Below, one piece after another: positions 6,681 through 13,744 of a stretch of DNA of 16,357 bases. Origin of the DNA: an uncultured Lachnospiraceae bacterium (GTDB lineage: Bacteria; Bacillota; Clostridia; Lachnospirales; Lachnospiraceae); assembly GCA_902782815.1 (NCBI GenBank), contig CACZOS010000167.1, forward strand, positions 1 through 16,357, written 5' to 3'. The translations under genes were made by a program, and so were the position numbers. The notes under the pieces were generated by a model. That model was not told where the DNA came from. It was given only the letters and a program-made list of their open reading frames with translations, and did no database searches. Each line of letters begins with the position of its first letter. The first letter of the stretch is position 1.

Positions 6681-7655
6681 TTAAAAATCCAGTTCATTTA
6701 CCGAAGGATAACCATAGGCCCCCTCGGCTGACCGTATTGCCCGGATGACAGCTTCACTCATGACCTGTGCTGCCAGTGTCCCCACCAGATCCTGATCCCC
6801 TTTAAGCTGTCCCACGGAAACAGCATAGATACTGTCCCCGTCAGCGCTGGTGTGTACCGGACGAATGGACCGGGCATAGCCGTCCTGAGCCATTCCGGCG
6901 ATTTTACAGAGCTGGGACTTGTTGAAAGATGCGTTGGTGATCACCACACCGAGGGTGGTATTCTCCATATACAGGTTTTCCACCGCATCAGCCTTGTTAT
7001 AGAGAACATCCTCGGTACAGGAGAAGGATCTCCTGTCAGCGGAGAGCAGGCCGGCAATCTTCTGCCCTGTTTTCCATTCATAAATATCACCCAGTGCATT
7101 TACCGCCACGACAGCTCCCACTTTAAGGGAGCCGATCTGTACCGCATAGCTTCCGATCCCGGATTTCATGCAGGTTTCCATGCCGTTTATCTTCCCAACG
7201 GTGGCACCGCATCCCGCACCGTAATTGCCATCCTTGTAATTTGGGGCTTCCATGGCTGTCTTTGCCGCTTCATATCCCATCTTTTTATCCGGTCTGGCCT
7301 TCATATCCGCCACAGTCAGGTCAAAGAGATCAGCCTGGCAGACCAGGGGAACTTTGGTGACTCCCACGTCATACCCTATCCCTTTCTCTTCCAGAAAAGC
7401 CATGACTCCTCCCCCGGCATCCAGACCAAAGGCCGATCCGCCGGACAGGACTATGGCATGGATGGTCTGAGCGGCGGCAAGGGGTTTCAGAAGCTCAGAC
7501 TCCCTGGAGGCCGGACCTCCGCCCCGGACATCAAGGCCTGCAGCCATCCCTTCCTCGGATATAAAAACCGTGCAGCCCGTTCCGCCGGCCGCATCCTCGG
7601 TCTGACCGATTTTTATGTTTTCTATCTCCTGTATGGATATCTCTTTCAATTTCAT
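6681..7655 (-). CDS. P1-family (S58, DmpA/NylC-like) N-terminal-nucleophile peptidase
   Basis: Members of this family are made as one chain and cut themselves in two. The new N-terminal Ser or Thr is then the nucleophile, as in beta-aminopeptidases (DmpA, BapA) and the nylon-oligomer hydrolase NylC. The 324-residue product shows the family's VLSGGSAFGLDA at 69-80 and the processing-site segment ENTTLGVVITNA at 231-242. By homology the cut falls between Asn232 and Thr233, giving alpha (1-232) and beta (233-324) chains. TGCTVF and DVRGGGPASRE near the N terminus are also typical. I chose the ATG at 7655 because AGAAGGA (7663-7669) sits 7 bases upstream. A longer in-frame reading to 7841 would cross the oppA terminator and the end of oppA. 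It lies between oppA and the malY-like gene. The natural substrate is unknown, but short peptides or beta-peptides are plausible. Confidence 0.9.
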   Translation of the reverse strand: MKLKEISIQEIENIKIGQTEDAAGGTGCTVFISEEGMAAGLDVRGGGPASRESELLKPLAAAQTIHAIVLSGGSAFGLDAGGGVMAFLEEKGIGYDVGVTKVPLVCQADLFDLTVADMKARPDKKMGYEAAKTAMEAPNYKDGNYGAGCGATVGKINGMETCMKSGIGSYAVQIGSLKVGAVVAVNALGDIYEWKTGQKIAGLLSADRRSFSCTEDVLYNKADAVENLYMENTTLGVVITNASFNKSQLCKIAGMAQDGYARSIRPVHTSADGDSIYAVSVGQLKGDQDLVGTLAAQVMSEAVIRAIRSAEGAYGYPSVNELDF

Positions 7656-7662
7656 ATACGAA

Positions 7663-7669
7663 TCCTTCT
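7663..7669 (-). promoter_or_regulatory. Ribosome binding site deciding the P1 peptidase start
   Basis: On the minus strand AGAAGGA stands 7 bases before the ATG at 7655. The open frame continues upstream to 7841, but that part overlaps the oppA terminator and oppA itself, so this site fixes the start. Confidence 0.75.
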
Positions 7670-7703
7670 CTATTATTATGCTCACAGGACTGTTTCCATA
7701 ATG

Positions 7704-7709
7704 ATTATA
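7704..7709 (-). promoter_or_regulatory. Candidate -10 box for the peptidase/malY-like operon
   Basis: A perfect TATAAT on the minus strand lies just past the oppA terminator and about 49 bases before the peptidase start. The matching -35 region falls inside the terminator stem and is poor (TTTTCT at 17 bases). The operon therefore has either a weak promoter here or depends on read-through from opp. Confidence 0.35.
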
Positions 7710-7713
7710 CAGC

Positions 7714-7742
7714 AAAAAGGCGCCGCAGAAAACTGCGGCGCC
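7714..7742 (-). terminator. Strong rho-independent terminator after oppA
   Basis: A perfect 10-bp GC-rich stem (7733-7742 with 7719-7728, arms of the GGCGCCGCAG type) around a TTTT loop is followed on the minus strand by TTTTTGCTG. It lies 45 bases past the oppA stop and ends the opp operon. The plus strand also shows A/T flanks, so it may work in both directions. Confidence 0.92.
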
Positions 7743-7786
7743 AAAAAGATCTGGCTTTTCAGACAAATTTGCAGGCGGGGAAGTAA

Positions 7787-9427
7787 TTACTCCTCGATAT
7801 CTGCATACATGAAATACCAGTAACCGTATGCGGAATGCCACATACCTTTGATCTTCGGGCTCTGCAGCCAGAAGTCATTGTAGTATGCCACAGGAATACA
7901 TCCTGCTTCTTCCATAAGGATATCTTCTGCCTTATGAAGGGCTGCGGAACGCTCTGTAGGATCTACGGTCTTTCTGGATTCTTCCATAGCTTTGTCATAT
8001 TCAGCATTGTTGAATTTACCGTCATTGTTTCCGTTGGTGGAGTAAAGAAGGTCAAGCATGTTGGACGGATCACTGTAGTCGCCTACCCATCCGTTACGGG
8101 CTGCATCATACTCACCATTACGACGCATAGGAGTGAAGGATGCCCATTCTACAACGTTTACATCCATCTCAACACCCAGCTGTCCCCATGCCTGCTGCAG
8201 GTATTCGGCAACAGCATTATGGTAACCGGAGTCATTTGTGGTATAAGTGATCTTCGGGAAGCCTTTTCCATCGGGATATCCGGCTTCTGCCATAAGTTTC
8301 TTGGCTTCCTCAAGGTTTGCCTCATACTTATCGTTGTCGATGTAGGGTTTTCCGCCATTGGAGTTTTCAATGAACTGACTGCCGTCTGTATCGATCCAGC
8401 CCGGGCCCATGAAGTTTCCGGCTGCACTGTATGTACCCTGCATGATGGTGCCGGCTACATAGTTACGGTCGATGGCCAGACTGAAAGCCTTGCGGACTTT
8501 GGCATCCTTGAATTCTTCCTTATTACAGTTCAGGTTGATGTAATATGTTCCGATGATCGGATCTACATAGAAATCATCTGCTCCGGTAAGGCTGGGGATC
8601 TCCTCTGTGGGAACATCCTTGATGAAGGATACTTCACCTGTCTGATATGCGCTGTAAGCAGCGTTGGAATCCTCGATCAGGGCGAAGGTCAGTTTGTCAA
8701 GCTTGATGGCGTCTGCATTCCAGTAGTAGGGGTTCTTGCTGAATGTGATGTGAGAACCCTGCTCCCATTCTGTCATGTAGAAGGGACCGTTGGAAACATA
8801 TGTTTCCGGAGCTGTTGCCCATGCGTCGCCGTTAGCTTCGATGGTGGCCTTCTGTACCGGGCTTAAGGTAGCGAATGCAGCAAGGCTGCCGAAGAAGGTA
8901 CAGGGGGCTTTCATCTCAACGACTACCGTATTTGCATCAGGGGCAGTAACGGCAAGAGCGTCAAGATTTCCTTCGATGGCTTCATCGTAACCCTTAACCA
9001 TACTGAGAACAGTCTCAGCATAAGGTGCAGCTACAGCGGGGTCACAGACACGTTTCCAACTGTAAACGAAATCCTCGGCGGTAAGATCGGTTCCGTCCGA
9101 CCATTTAAGACCATCTCTTAAATGGAATGTCCAGGTGAGACCATCCTCGGATGTCTCCCAAGTTTTGGCACAGCCTTCCTGAAGTGTTCCGTCCTCACCT
9201 ACGGTCAGAAGACATTCAAATGCGTGAAGCAGCATGTTGCCGCCGTCTACTGCGCTGTTGAGGGCAGGATCAATGGTCTCAGGGTTAGGGCCGACCTGAA
9301 CCTTGAGTTCTTTCTCGCCTGCAGCTTCTGCAGCTGTGTTGCTCTCGGAAGATCCTGAGCTTCCGCAGGCAGCAAGACTGAATACCATTGCAGCTGCAAG
9401 TAATACAGCCAAAAGTTTCTTTCTCAT
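7787..9427 (-). CDS. oppA: Oligopeptide ABC transporter, substrate-binding lipoprotein
   Basis: OppA captures peptides outside the cell and hands them to the OppBCDF pump. The 546-residue product begins with a lipoprotein signal: MRKK, a hydrophobic run, and the lipobox L18-A-A-C21, with Cys21 the lipidated residue. A Ser/Glu-rich linker follows, then a family 5 solute-binding domain with PETIDPALNS near the N terminus and LRDGLKWSDGTDLTAEDFVYSW, given here as the known family segment around residues 105-125. FKDAKVRKAFSLAIDR lies in the middle. GGAGGAG stands just before the ATG. The gene is last in the opp operon, 146 bases after oppF, and that gap contains a large inverted repeat and a Fur-like sequence. 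By eye its codons are more biased than those of its neighbours, in keeping with the high output usual for binding proteins. The peptide length preference cannot be read from sequence. Confidence 0.95.
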   Translation of the reverse strand: MRKKLLAVLLAAAMVFSLAACGSSGSSESNTAAEAAGEKELKVQVGPNPETIDPALNSAVDGGNMLLHAFECLLTVGEDGTLQEGCAKTWETSEDGLTWTFHLRDGLKWSDGTDLTAEDFVYSWKRVCDPAVAAPYAETVLSMVKGYDEAIEGNLDALAVTAPDANTVVVEMKAPCTFFGSLAAFATLSPVQKATIEANGDAWATAPETYVSNGPFYMTEWEQGSHITFSKNPYYWNADAIKLDKLTFALIEDSNAAYSAYQTGEVSFIKDVPTEEIPSLTGADDFYVDPIIGTYYINLNCNKEEFKDAKVRKAFSLAIDRNYVAGTIMQGTYSAAGNFMGPGWIDTDGSQFIENSNGGKPYIDNDKYEANLEEAKKLMAEAGYPDGKGFPKITYTTNDSGYHNAVAEYLQQAWGQLGVEMDVNVVEWASFTPMRRNGEYDAARNGWVGDYSDPSNMLDLLYSTNGNNDGKFNNAEYDKAMEESRKTVDPTERSAALHKAEDILMEEAGCIPVAYYNDFWLQSPKIKGMWHSAYGYWYFMYADIEE

Positions 9428-9441
9428 TATTCTCCTCCTTT

Positions 9442-9460
9442 GAAAATGATAATTATTTTA
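9442..9460. promoter_or_regulatory. Fur/PerR-like sequence in the oppA leader
   Basis: Positions 9442-9460 match the 19-base Fur consensus GATAATGATAATCATTATC at 15 positions. The Bacillus 7-1-7 form is matched at 11 of 14. The site directly precedes the oppA ribosome binding site and overlaps possible AT-rich -10 sequences on the minus strand. The region is AT-rich, so a chance match is possible. Confidence 0.3.
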
Positions 9461-9465
9461 TATAG

Positions 9466-9541
9466 TATAAGTCCCACAGGGATAAGGCCGGCGGTCCGGG
9501 TAGCTGCACTGGCGGCTGCCGGCTGGATCCGGAGACTTATA
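9466..9541. repeat. Large imperfect inverted repeat between oppF and oppA
   Basis: TATAAGTC (9466-9473) and GACTTATA (9534-9541) are perfect 8-base inverted ends. Inside, GCCGGC at 9487-9492 can pair with GCCGGC at 9518-9523. In the opp mRNA this would form a long two-part stem with an internal loop and a GC-rich 25-base top loop. No U tract follows it on the minus strand, so it is not a normal terminator. An intercistronic hairpin that protects or segments the mRNA is the simplest reading. Confidence 0.55.
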
Positions 9542-9573
9542 TTATCACTTTTTCTTTCCTTATCATAATCCCA

Positions 9574-10566
9574 TCAGTTGCATTTGTCCAGATGATGACA
9601 TGCCGCAAAATGTCCCGGTTTCACTTCCTTAAACTCAGGAACTTCCTGAGCACACAGCTCTGTGGCGTAAGGACATCTGGTGCGGAAGCGGCATCCGGAG
9701 GGCGGATTCAGAGGACTGGGCACATCGCCTTCCAGGACGATACGCTTGTTCTGTCTTGCCTTGATGGGGTCCGCGATGGGGATCGCGGAGATCAGGCTCT
9801 TGGTATAGGGGTGCAGACTGTGCATGGTCAGCTCATAACTGTCCGCCAGCTCCACCATTTTCCCAAGATACATAACACCGATCCGGTTGGAAATATGTTT
9901 GACCACCGACAGATCATGGGCAATGAAAAGGTAGGTCAGGCCCATGCTTGCCTGCAGGTCTTCGAACATGTTGATGACCTGAGCCTGGATGGATACGTCC
10001 AGTGCGGAGATGGGTTCGTCACAGACGATGAATTCCGGATCCACGGCAAGAGCCCTGGCAATGCCCACACGCTGACGCTGTCCGCCGGAAAACTCATGGG
10101 GATAACGGTTGGCATGCTCGGAGTTGAGACCCACCTTCTGAAGAAGGTCAATGATCTTTTCATACCTCTCCTGTTTGGAGGAGGTCAGATTATGGATATC
10201 GATGGGTTCCCCCACGATATCCCCTACCGTCATACGGGGATCCAGGCTGGCATAGGGGTCCTGGAAAACGATCTGCATCTTTTTGCGGTAGGGCAGCATA
10301 TTTACTGCGATCTTTTTCTGTTTGTCGAAAAGTACTTCCCCATCGTAAATGATGGTACCGTCCGTGGGCTCATAAAGACGGAGCAGAGTTCTGCCCGTGG
10401 TGGTTTTTCCACAGCCGGACTCGCCGACCAGACCAAGGGTCTCCCCCCGGTAAATATAGAAGCTGACATCATCGACAGCTTTCACATATCTTTTGTTCTT
10501 CCCGAAACCTCCCGCCGGGAAAAACTGCTGTAAATGTTGAACTTCAACTAAGCGGTCCTTGCTCAT
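9574..10566 (-). CDS. oppF: Oligopeptide ABC transporter ATP-binding protein OppF
   Basis: This is one of the two ATPases that power peptide import, acting at the inner face of the membrane with OppD. The 330-residue product has Walker A GESGCGKT (48-55), the Q-loop FQDP (101-104), signature SGGQR (160-164), Walker B ending in Asp183-Glu184 and H-loop His217. The C-terminal oligopeptide/dipeptide-transporter extension carries C292-x5-C298-x6-C305 and C323, the spacing that in some DppD/OppD-type ATPases holds a 4Fe-4S cluster. Its ATG overlaps the oppD stop as ATGA, so the two are translationally coupled. It is called OppF rather than OppD because of the longer N-terminal segment before the P-loop ([20 protein letters not shown]) and its place after oppD. 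Confidence 0.95.
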   Translation of the reverse strand: MSKDRLVEVQHLQQFFPAGGFGKNKRYVKAVDDVSFYIYRGETLGLVGESGCGKTTTGRTLLRLYEPTDGTIIYDGEVLFDKQKKIAVNMLPYRKKMQIVFQDPYASLDPRMTVGDIVGEPIDIHNLTSSKQERYEKIIDLLQKVGLNSEHANRYPHEFSGGQRQRVGIARALAVDPEFIVCDEPISALDVSIQAQVINMFEDLQASMGLTYLFIAHDLSVVKHISNRIGVMYLGKMVELADSYELTMHSLHPYTKSLISAIPIADPIKARQNKRIVLEGDVPSPLNPPSGCRFRTRCPYATELCAQEVPEFKEVKPGHFAACHHLDKCN

Positions 10567-11561
10567 TCATCTGCCTCCCTTTCCATTTCTTCCTTCTGAA
10601 TCATCCAGCACTGGGAATAATGAACATCCGTGATGTAGGTAAGCGGGGGTTTTTCCCTGAGACAGATTTTCATACATTTATCGCATCTTGGAGCAAAGGG
10701 GCAGCCCTTCGGAGGATTGAGCATATCCACCGGAGTACCCTCGATGGGTACCAGCCGCTCGTGTTCCTTGGCATCCAGTCTCGGGATGCTGCGGATCAGT
10801 CCCTTGGTATACTCATGTCTGGGGTTATAGAAAATATCGTCCGTAAGACCGTACTCAATGATATGGCCGGCATACATAACGGCAATCTTATCACACATAT
10901 TGGCAACGATACCCAGATCATGGGTAATCATGATGATTGCCATGCCCAGTTTTTCCTTAAGGTCCAGAATCAGTTCCAGAATCTGGGCCTGGATGGTAAT
11001 ATCCAGAGCTGTGGTGGGCTCATCGGCGATCAGAAGCTTAGGTTCACAGGCAAGAGCCATGGCGATCATGACCCTCTGGCGCATACCGCCGGAATGCTCG
11101 TGGGGGTACTGTTTCAACCTCCTCTCCGGCTCGTTGATCCCAACCAGTTCCAGAAGTTCCTTGGCCCTGGCATGGGCCTGTTCTTTATTTTTATCCGTGT
11201 GAAGGAGGATGGCCTCCTCGATCTGATTTCCGATGGTATAGACCGGATTCAGACTGGTCATGGGATCCTGGAAGATGATGGAAACCTCATTTCCTCTCAT
11301 CTTACGGAACTCTGCTTCCGTCATATCATTGATACGGTGACCGTTAAAATCCAGGGTTCCGCCGATAAGTTTTCCGGGATATGCGGTAAGGCCCATAAGG
11401 CTGTAGGCTGTCACGGACTTTCCTGAGCCGGATTCGCCCACTATGCCCAGGACTTCTCCTTCCTTCAGGGTAAAGGACACGTCATTTAATGCTTTCACCT
11501 CTCCTGCCGGAGTAAAGAAGGAAAGGCGCTCGTGCTGAATGTCCACAAGATATTCACTCAT
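10563..11561 (-). CDS. oppD: Oligopeptide ABC transporter ATP-binding protein OppD
   Basis: This is the second ATPase of the Opp importer. The 332-residue product shows Walker A GESGSGKS (42-49), Q-loop FQDP (97-100), signature HSGGMRQR (156-163) and Walker B LLIADEP with Asp180-Glu181. The signature SGGM in place of SGGQ is normal for OppD/DppD proteins. The C-terminal extension has C287-x5-C293-x6-C300 and C318, a possible 4Fe-4S ligand set, plus an extra Cys296. The start at 11561 is preceded by AAAGGAA with about 6 bases spacing. It lies 27 bases after oppC and overlaps oppF by 4 bases. Confidence 0.95.
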   Translation of the reverse strand: MSEYLVDIQHERLSFFTPAGEVKALNDVSFTLKEGEVLGIVGESGSGKSVTAYSLMGLTAYPGKLIGGTLDFNGHRINDMTEAEFRKMRGNEVSIIFQDPMTSLNPVYTIGNQIEEAILLHTDKNKEQAHARAKELLELVGINEPERRLKQYPHEHSGGMRQRVMIAMALACEPKLLIADEPTTALDITIQAQILELILDLKEKLGMAIIMITHDLGIVANMCDKIAVMYAGHIIEYGLTDDIFYNPRHEYTKGLIRSIPRLDAKEHERLVPIEGTPVDMLNPPKGCPFAPRCDKCMKICLREKPPLTYITDVHYSQCWMIQKEEMEREADE

Positions 11562-11588
11562 AATAAATTCCTTTCTGTCTTCTCAACT

Positions 11589-12650
11589 CTAATTTTTCAG
11601 TTTGGGGTCAAAAGCATCCCGGAGGCCGTCACCCAACAGGTTAAAGCTCAGGATGACCAGACTGATCACCGCCGCGGGGATGAACAGCTGGTGGGGGTTG
11701 GTATTCAGGCCGTTGATGGCATCGCTGGCAAGACTGCCCAGCGATGGCATGGGAGCGGCGACACCCAGACCCAAAAAGCTCAGGAAACTCTCCGTAAAGA
11801 TGGAGGAGGGAATCTGTAAAGTGGTGGTAACGATCAGCGTTCCGATACAGTTGGTCAGAAGATGCTTTTTAATGATGCGTGCGCTGCTGGCACCCAGTGC
11901 CCTGGCGGCAGTTACATACTCACTCTCCTTGAGGGTAAGGATCTGGCTTCGCACCATCCTGGCCATGCCGACCCAGTAGAGGAGGGCAAAAACCACAAAG
12001 ATACTGATCATATTTTTTCCCACGACACTTACCCATTTGAAGCCCGGCATCGTGGCCAGACGTTCCAGGGGTGCCTTCAGGGCAAAGGAAAGGAGGACGA
12101 TCAGAAGCACATCCGGGATGGTATAGATGATATCTACGATACGCATCATGATCAGGTCCACCCAGCCGCCGGCAAAGGCAGCCACGGAACCGAATACTGA
12201 GCCGATCACCAGGATGATGGCAGCGGCGATCAGACCGACCAGGAGGGAAATCCTGGTGCCCATCATGATACGGATGGCATAGTCACGTCCCATCTTGTCT
12301 GTTCCCAGAATATGGGGGAAAACCTTTTCCCCTGCGGCGATCTTTGCCTGTTCTTCCGCAGAGTAGGTCATGGGTTTTAAATTGTTGGCTCCGATGATCT
12401 GATCTTTGTAGGTATAAGGATAAAACCTGGGTACGATAAAAGCAAAGATCATGATCACCAGGATGATAAATATGCAGGTCATCGCAATTTTATTCTTTCT
12501 CAGCCTGCGGAAACCGTCTTTCCAGAAGCTGACGCTCTCACGCATGATGACAAGGCTCTCCTTCTCATCCCGGGAAGCGGGCATGAAATCTTCCGGATTC
12601 AGGTCTAACTGAAAACTGAGCGGATTCTTTTTCCTATCCATGTTCTTCAT
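11589..12650 (-). CDS. oppC: Oligopeptide ABC transporter permease OppC
   Basis: OppC is one of two membrane subunits forming the peptide channel. The 353-residue protein has a soluble N-terminal stretch, then a first membrane helix (ITMCIFIILVIMIFAFIVP-like, near residues 57-75). A long external loop holding the ILGTDKMGRD motif typical of OppC/DppC follows, then five further hydrophobic segments. The EAA loop is SEYVTAARALGASS, which docks on the ATPases. Between two helices it has a stretch of roughly 20 residues (around LKAPLERLATMPGFKW) that I do not recall in the B. subtilis protein. The start is unclear: the ATG at 12650 abuts GGAGGAGA, whereas the in-frame ATG at 12641 is 12 bases from GGAGG. 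It begins 11 bases after oppB. Confidence 0.93.
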   Translation of the reverse strand: MKNMDRKKNPLSFQLDLNPEDFMPASRDEKESLVIMRESVSFWKDGFRRLRKNKIAMTCIFIILVIMIFAFIVPRFYPYTYKDQIIGANNLKPMTYSAEEQAKIAAGEKVFPHILGTDKMGRDYAIRIMMGTRISLLVGLIAAAIILVIGSVFGSVAAFAGGWVDLIMMRIVDIIYTIPDVLLIVLLSFALKAPLERLATMPGFKWVSVVGKNMISIFVVFALLYWVGMARMVRSQILTLKESEYVTAARALGASSARIIKKHLLTNCIGTLIVTTTLQIPSSIFTESFLSFLGLGVAAPMPSLGSLASDAINGLNTNPHQLFIPAAVISLVILSFNLLGDGLRDAFDPKLKN

Positions 12651-12661
12651 TCTCCTCCATG

Positions 12662-13579
12662 TTACTTCAGGGTAATTCTCGGGTCTACGATCTTATAGAC
12701 GATATCTACAACGACATTCATGATGATCATGAAAGTCGCCAGGAAGATGGTGGTACCCATGATCATGGTGTAATCACGTCCGTTGATCGCCTTGATAAAC
12801 TCTCCTCCAAGACCCGGGATGGTGAAAATCTTCTCCACGATGAAGCTTCCGGTGAGGGTATAGGCGATCATAGGCCCCAGATAAGTGATTACCGGAAGAA
12901 TGGCGTTACGAAGAGCATGCTTAAACAAAGAAACCCTCTGAGACAGACCTTTGGCCTTCGCCGTCCTCATATAGTCCTGTCCCAGAACATCCAGCATGGA
13001 GGACCGCATCAGCCTCATGATGTAGGAAGTGGGATAGGCAGCCAGGGCAAATACCGGCATGATAAAATGCTTCCAGCTGGTCAGACCCAGGGTGGGAAGG
13101 AGCTTCAGCCTCACACCCAGGGCGTACATGAGCAGGGTACAGATAACAAAACTGGGGACAGCGATGCCGCAGGTGGCGATCACCGAAAACAGGTTATCCA
13201 GCCAGGTACCTCTTTTATATGCCGCCAGAACCCCCAGAGGGACACCCAGCAGCAGGGAAACCAGCACTGCGATTCCGCCGACTCTGGCTGATACGGGGAA
13301 CTTGGCGGAAATGATGTCCATTACCGTCCGGCCTCTCTGTTTCAGGCTGTCACCGAAGTCTCCGTGGGCTGCCCCTTTAAGATAAGTCAGATACCTCTCA
13401 ATAAAGGGCTTATCCAAGCCGTATTTGGCTTCCAGGGCCTGGGTTGCCGCGGGACTGATGGCCTTCTCAGACAAAAAGGGTCCGCCGGGAACCAGATTCA
13501 TCAGACAGAAGGTGATGGTGGCCACAGCCCAGATTGTAACAATGGCAAGAACGGCTCTTTTTAAAATATACTTTCCCAA
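12662..13579 (-). CDS. oppB: Oligopeptide ABC transporter permease OppB, TTG start
   Basis: OppB is the other channel-forming membrane subunit and the first gene of the opp operon. The 305-residue product has the usual six-helix plan. It begins with a first helix in its opening residues (LKRAVLAIVTIWAVATITF), then a LVPGGPF motif, a periplasmic-side loop with GDFGDSL, and an EAA loop QDYMRTAKAKGLS. The start codon is TTG (13577-13579 on the plus strand reads CAA), supported by AGGAGAG at 13587-13593 with 7 bases spacing. The protein start matches the family's M-x-x-Y-I-x-K-R opening, and I see no ATG that fits as well. A TTG start can lower initiation, so it may limit permease output relative to OppA. 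Confidence 0.95.
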   Translation of the reverse strand: MGKYILKRAVLAIVTIWAVATITFCLMNLVPGGPFLSEKAISPAATQALEAKYGLDKPFIERYLTYLKGAAHGDFGDSLKQRGRTVMDIISAKFPVSARVGGIAVLVSLLLGVPLGVLAAYKRGTWLDNLFSVIATCGIAVPSFVICTLLMYALGVRLKLLPTLGLTSWKHFIMPVFALAAYPTSYIMRLMRSSMLDVLGQDYMRTAKAKGLSQRVSLFKHALRNAILPVITYLGPMIAYTLTGSFIVEKIFTIPGLGGEFIKAINGRDYTMIMGTTIFLATFMIIMNVVVDIVYKIVDPRITLK

Positions 13580-13616
13580 TGTTCTTCTCTCCTATTATCC
13601 ATTATTTCTTTAACCG

Positions 13617-13635
13617 TTCACAGTGGAACTGTGAA
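13617..13635. promoter_or_regulatory. Perfect 8-bp hairpin/palindrome at the start of the opp transcript
   Basis: TTCACAGT and ACTGTGAA flank a 3-base centre. On the minus strand the repeat begins about 12 bases after the -10 box of the opp promoter, so the RNA would start with a hairpin within its first few bases. This could stabilise the mRNA 5' end, or the 19-bp DNA palindrome could be a repressor operator. Confidence 0.6.
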
Positions 13636-13646
13636 AAATCGTAACT

Positions 13647-13675
13647 ATTATACCTTTTATCCCTTCTTCAATCAA
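13647..13675 (-). promoter_or_regulatory. Predicted promoter of the opp operon
   Basis: On the minus strand TTGATT (13670-13675, 4 of 6) and a perfect TATAAT (13647-13652) are spaced by exactly 17 bases. Transcription would start near 13640, about 60 bases before the oppB start. The promoter lies in the gap between carB and oppB, so opp can be controlled apart from carB. Confidence 0.75.
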
Positions 13676-13725
13676 GAGAAAGGCATTAAATATCCGAATA
13701 TGTTTTAGTCCGGACCTGATCCGCC

Positions 13726-13744
13726 CCTGATCTATCTGATCAGG
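13726..13744 (-). other. Stem-loop spanning the carB stop codon
   Basis: CCTGATC (13738-13744, minus reading) and GATCAGG (13726-13732) can pair around a 5-base loop, with the TAG stop inside the structure. No U tract follows, so it is not a canonical terminator. I see no better terminator between carB and oppB. Confidence 0.35.

Noticed and set aside
6681..7841. A 386-residue reading of the P1 peptidase with 62 extra N-terminal residues
   Set aside because: The extra part runs through the oppA terminator and the end of oppA. The ATG at 7655 has a good ribosome binding site and gives the family's normal N terminus.
6852..8866. Long plus-strand open frames (6852-7823 and 7835-8866) opposite the peptidase and oppA
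   Set aside because: They lie antisense to well-identified genes, lack initiation signals and have Cys/His/Ile-rich translations typical of shadow frames.
9592..10533. 313-codon plus-strand open frame opposite oppF
   Set aside because: Shadow of an ABC ATPase gene. It has no initiation signal or recognisable domain.
13561..13602. 13-codon open frame (ATG at 13602, minus) overlapping the oppB start, as a possible regulatory leader peptide
   Set aside because: It has no convincing ribosome binding site of its own and a nondescript translation. The AGGAGAG inside it serves the oppB TTG.
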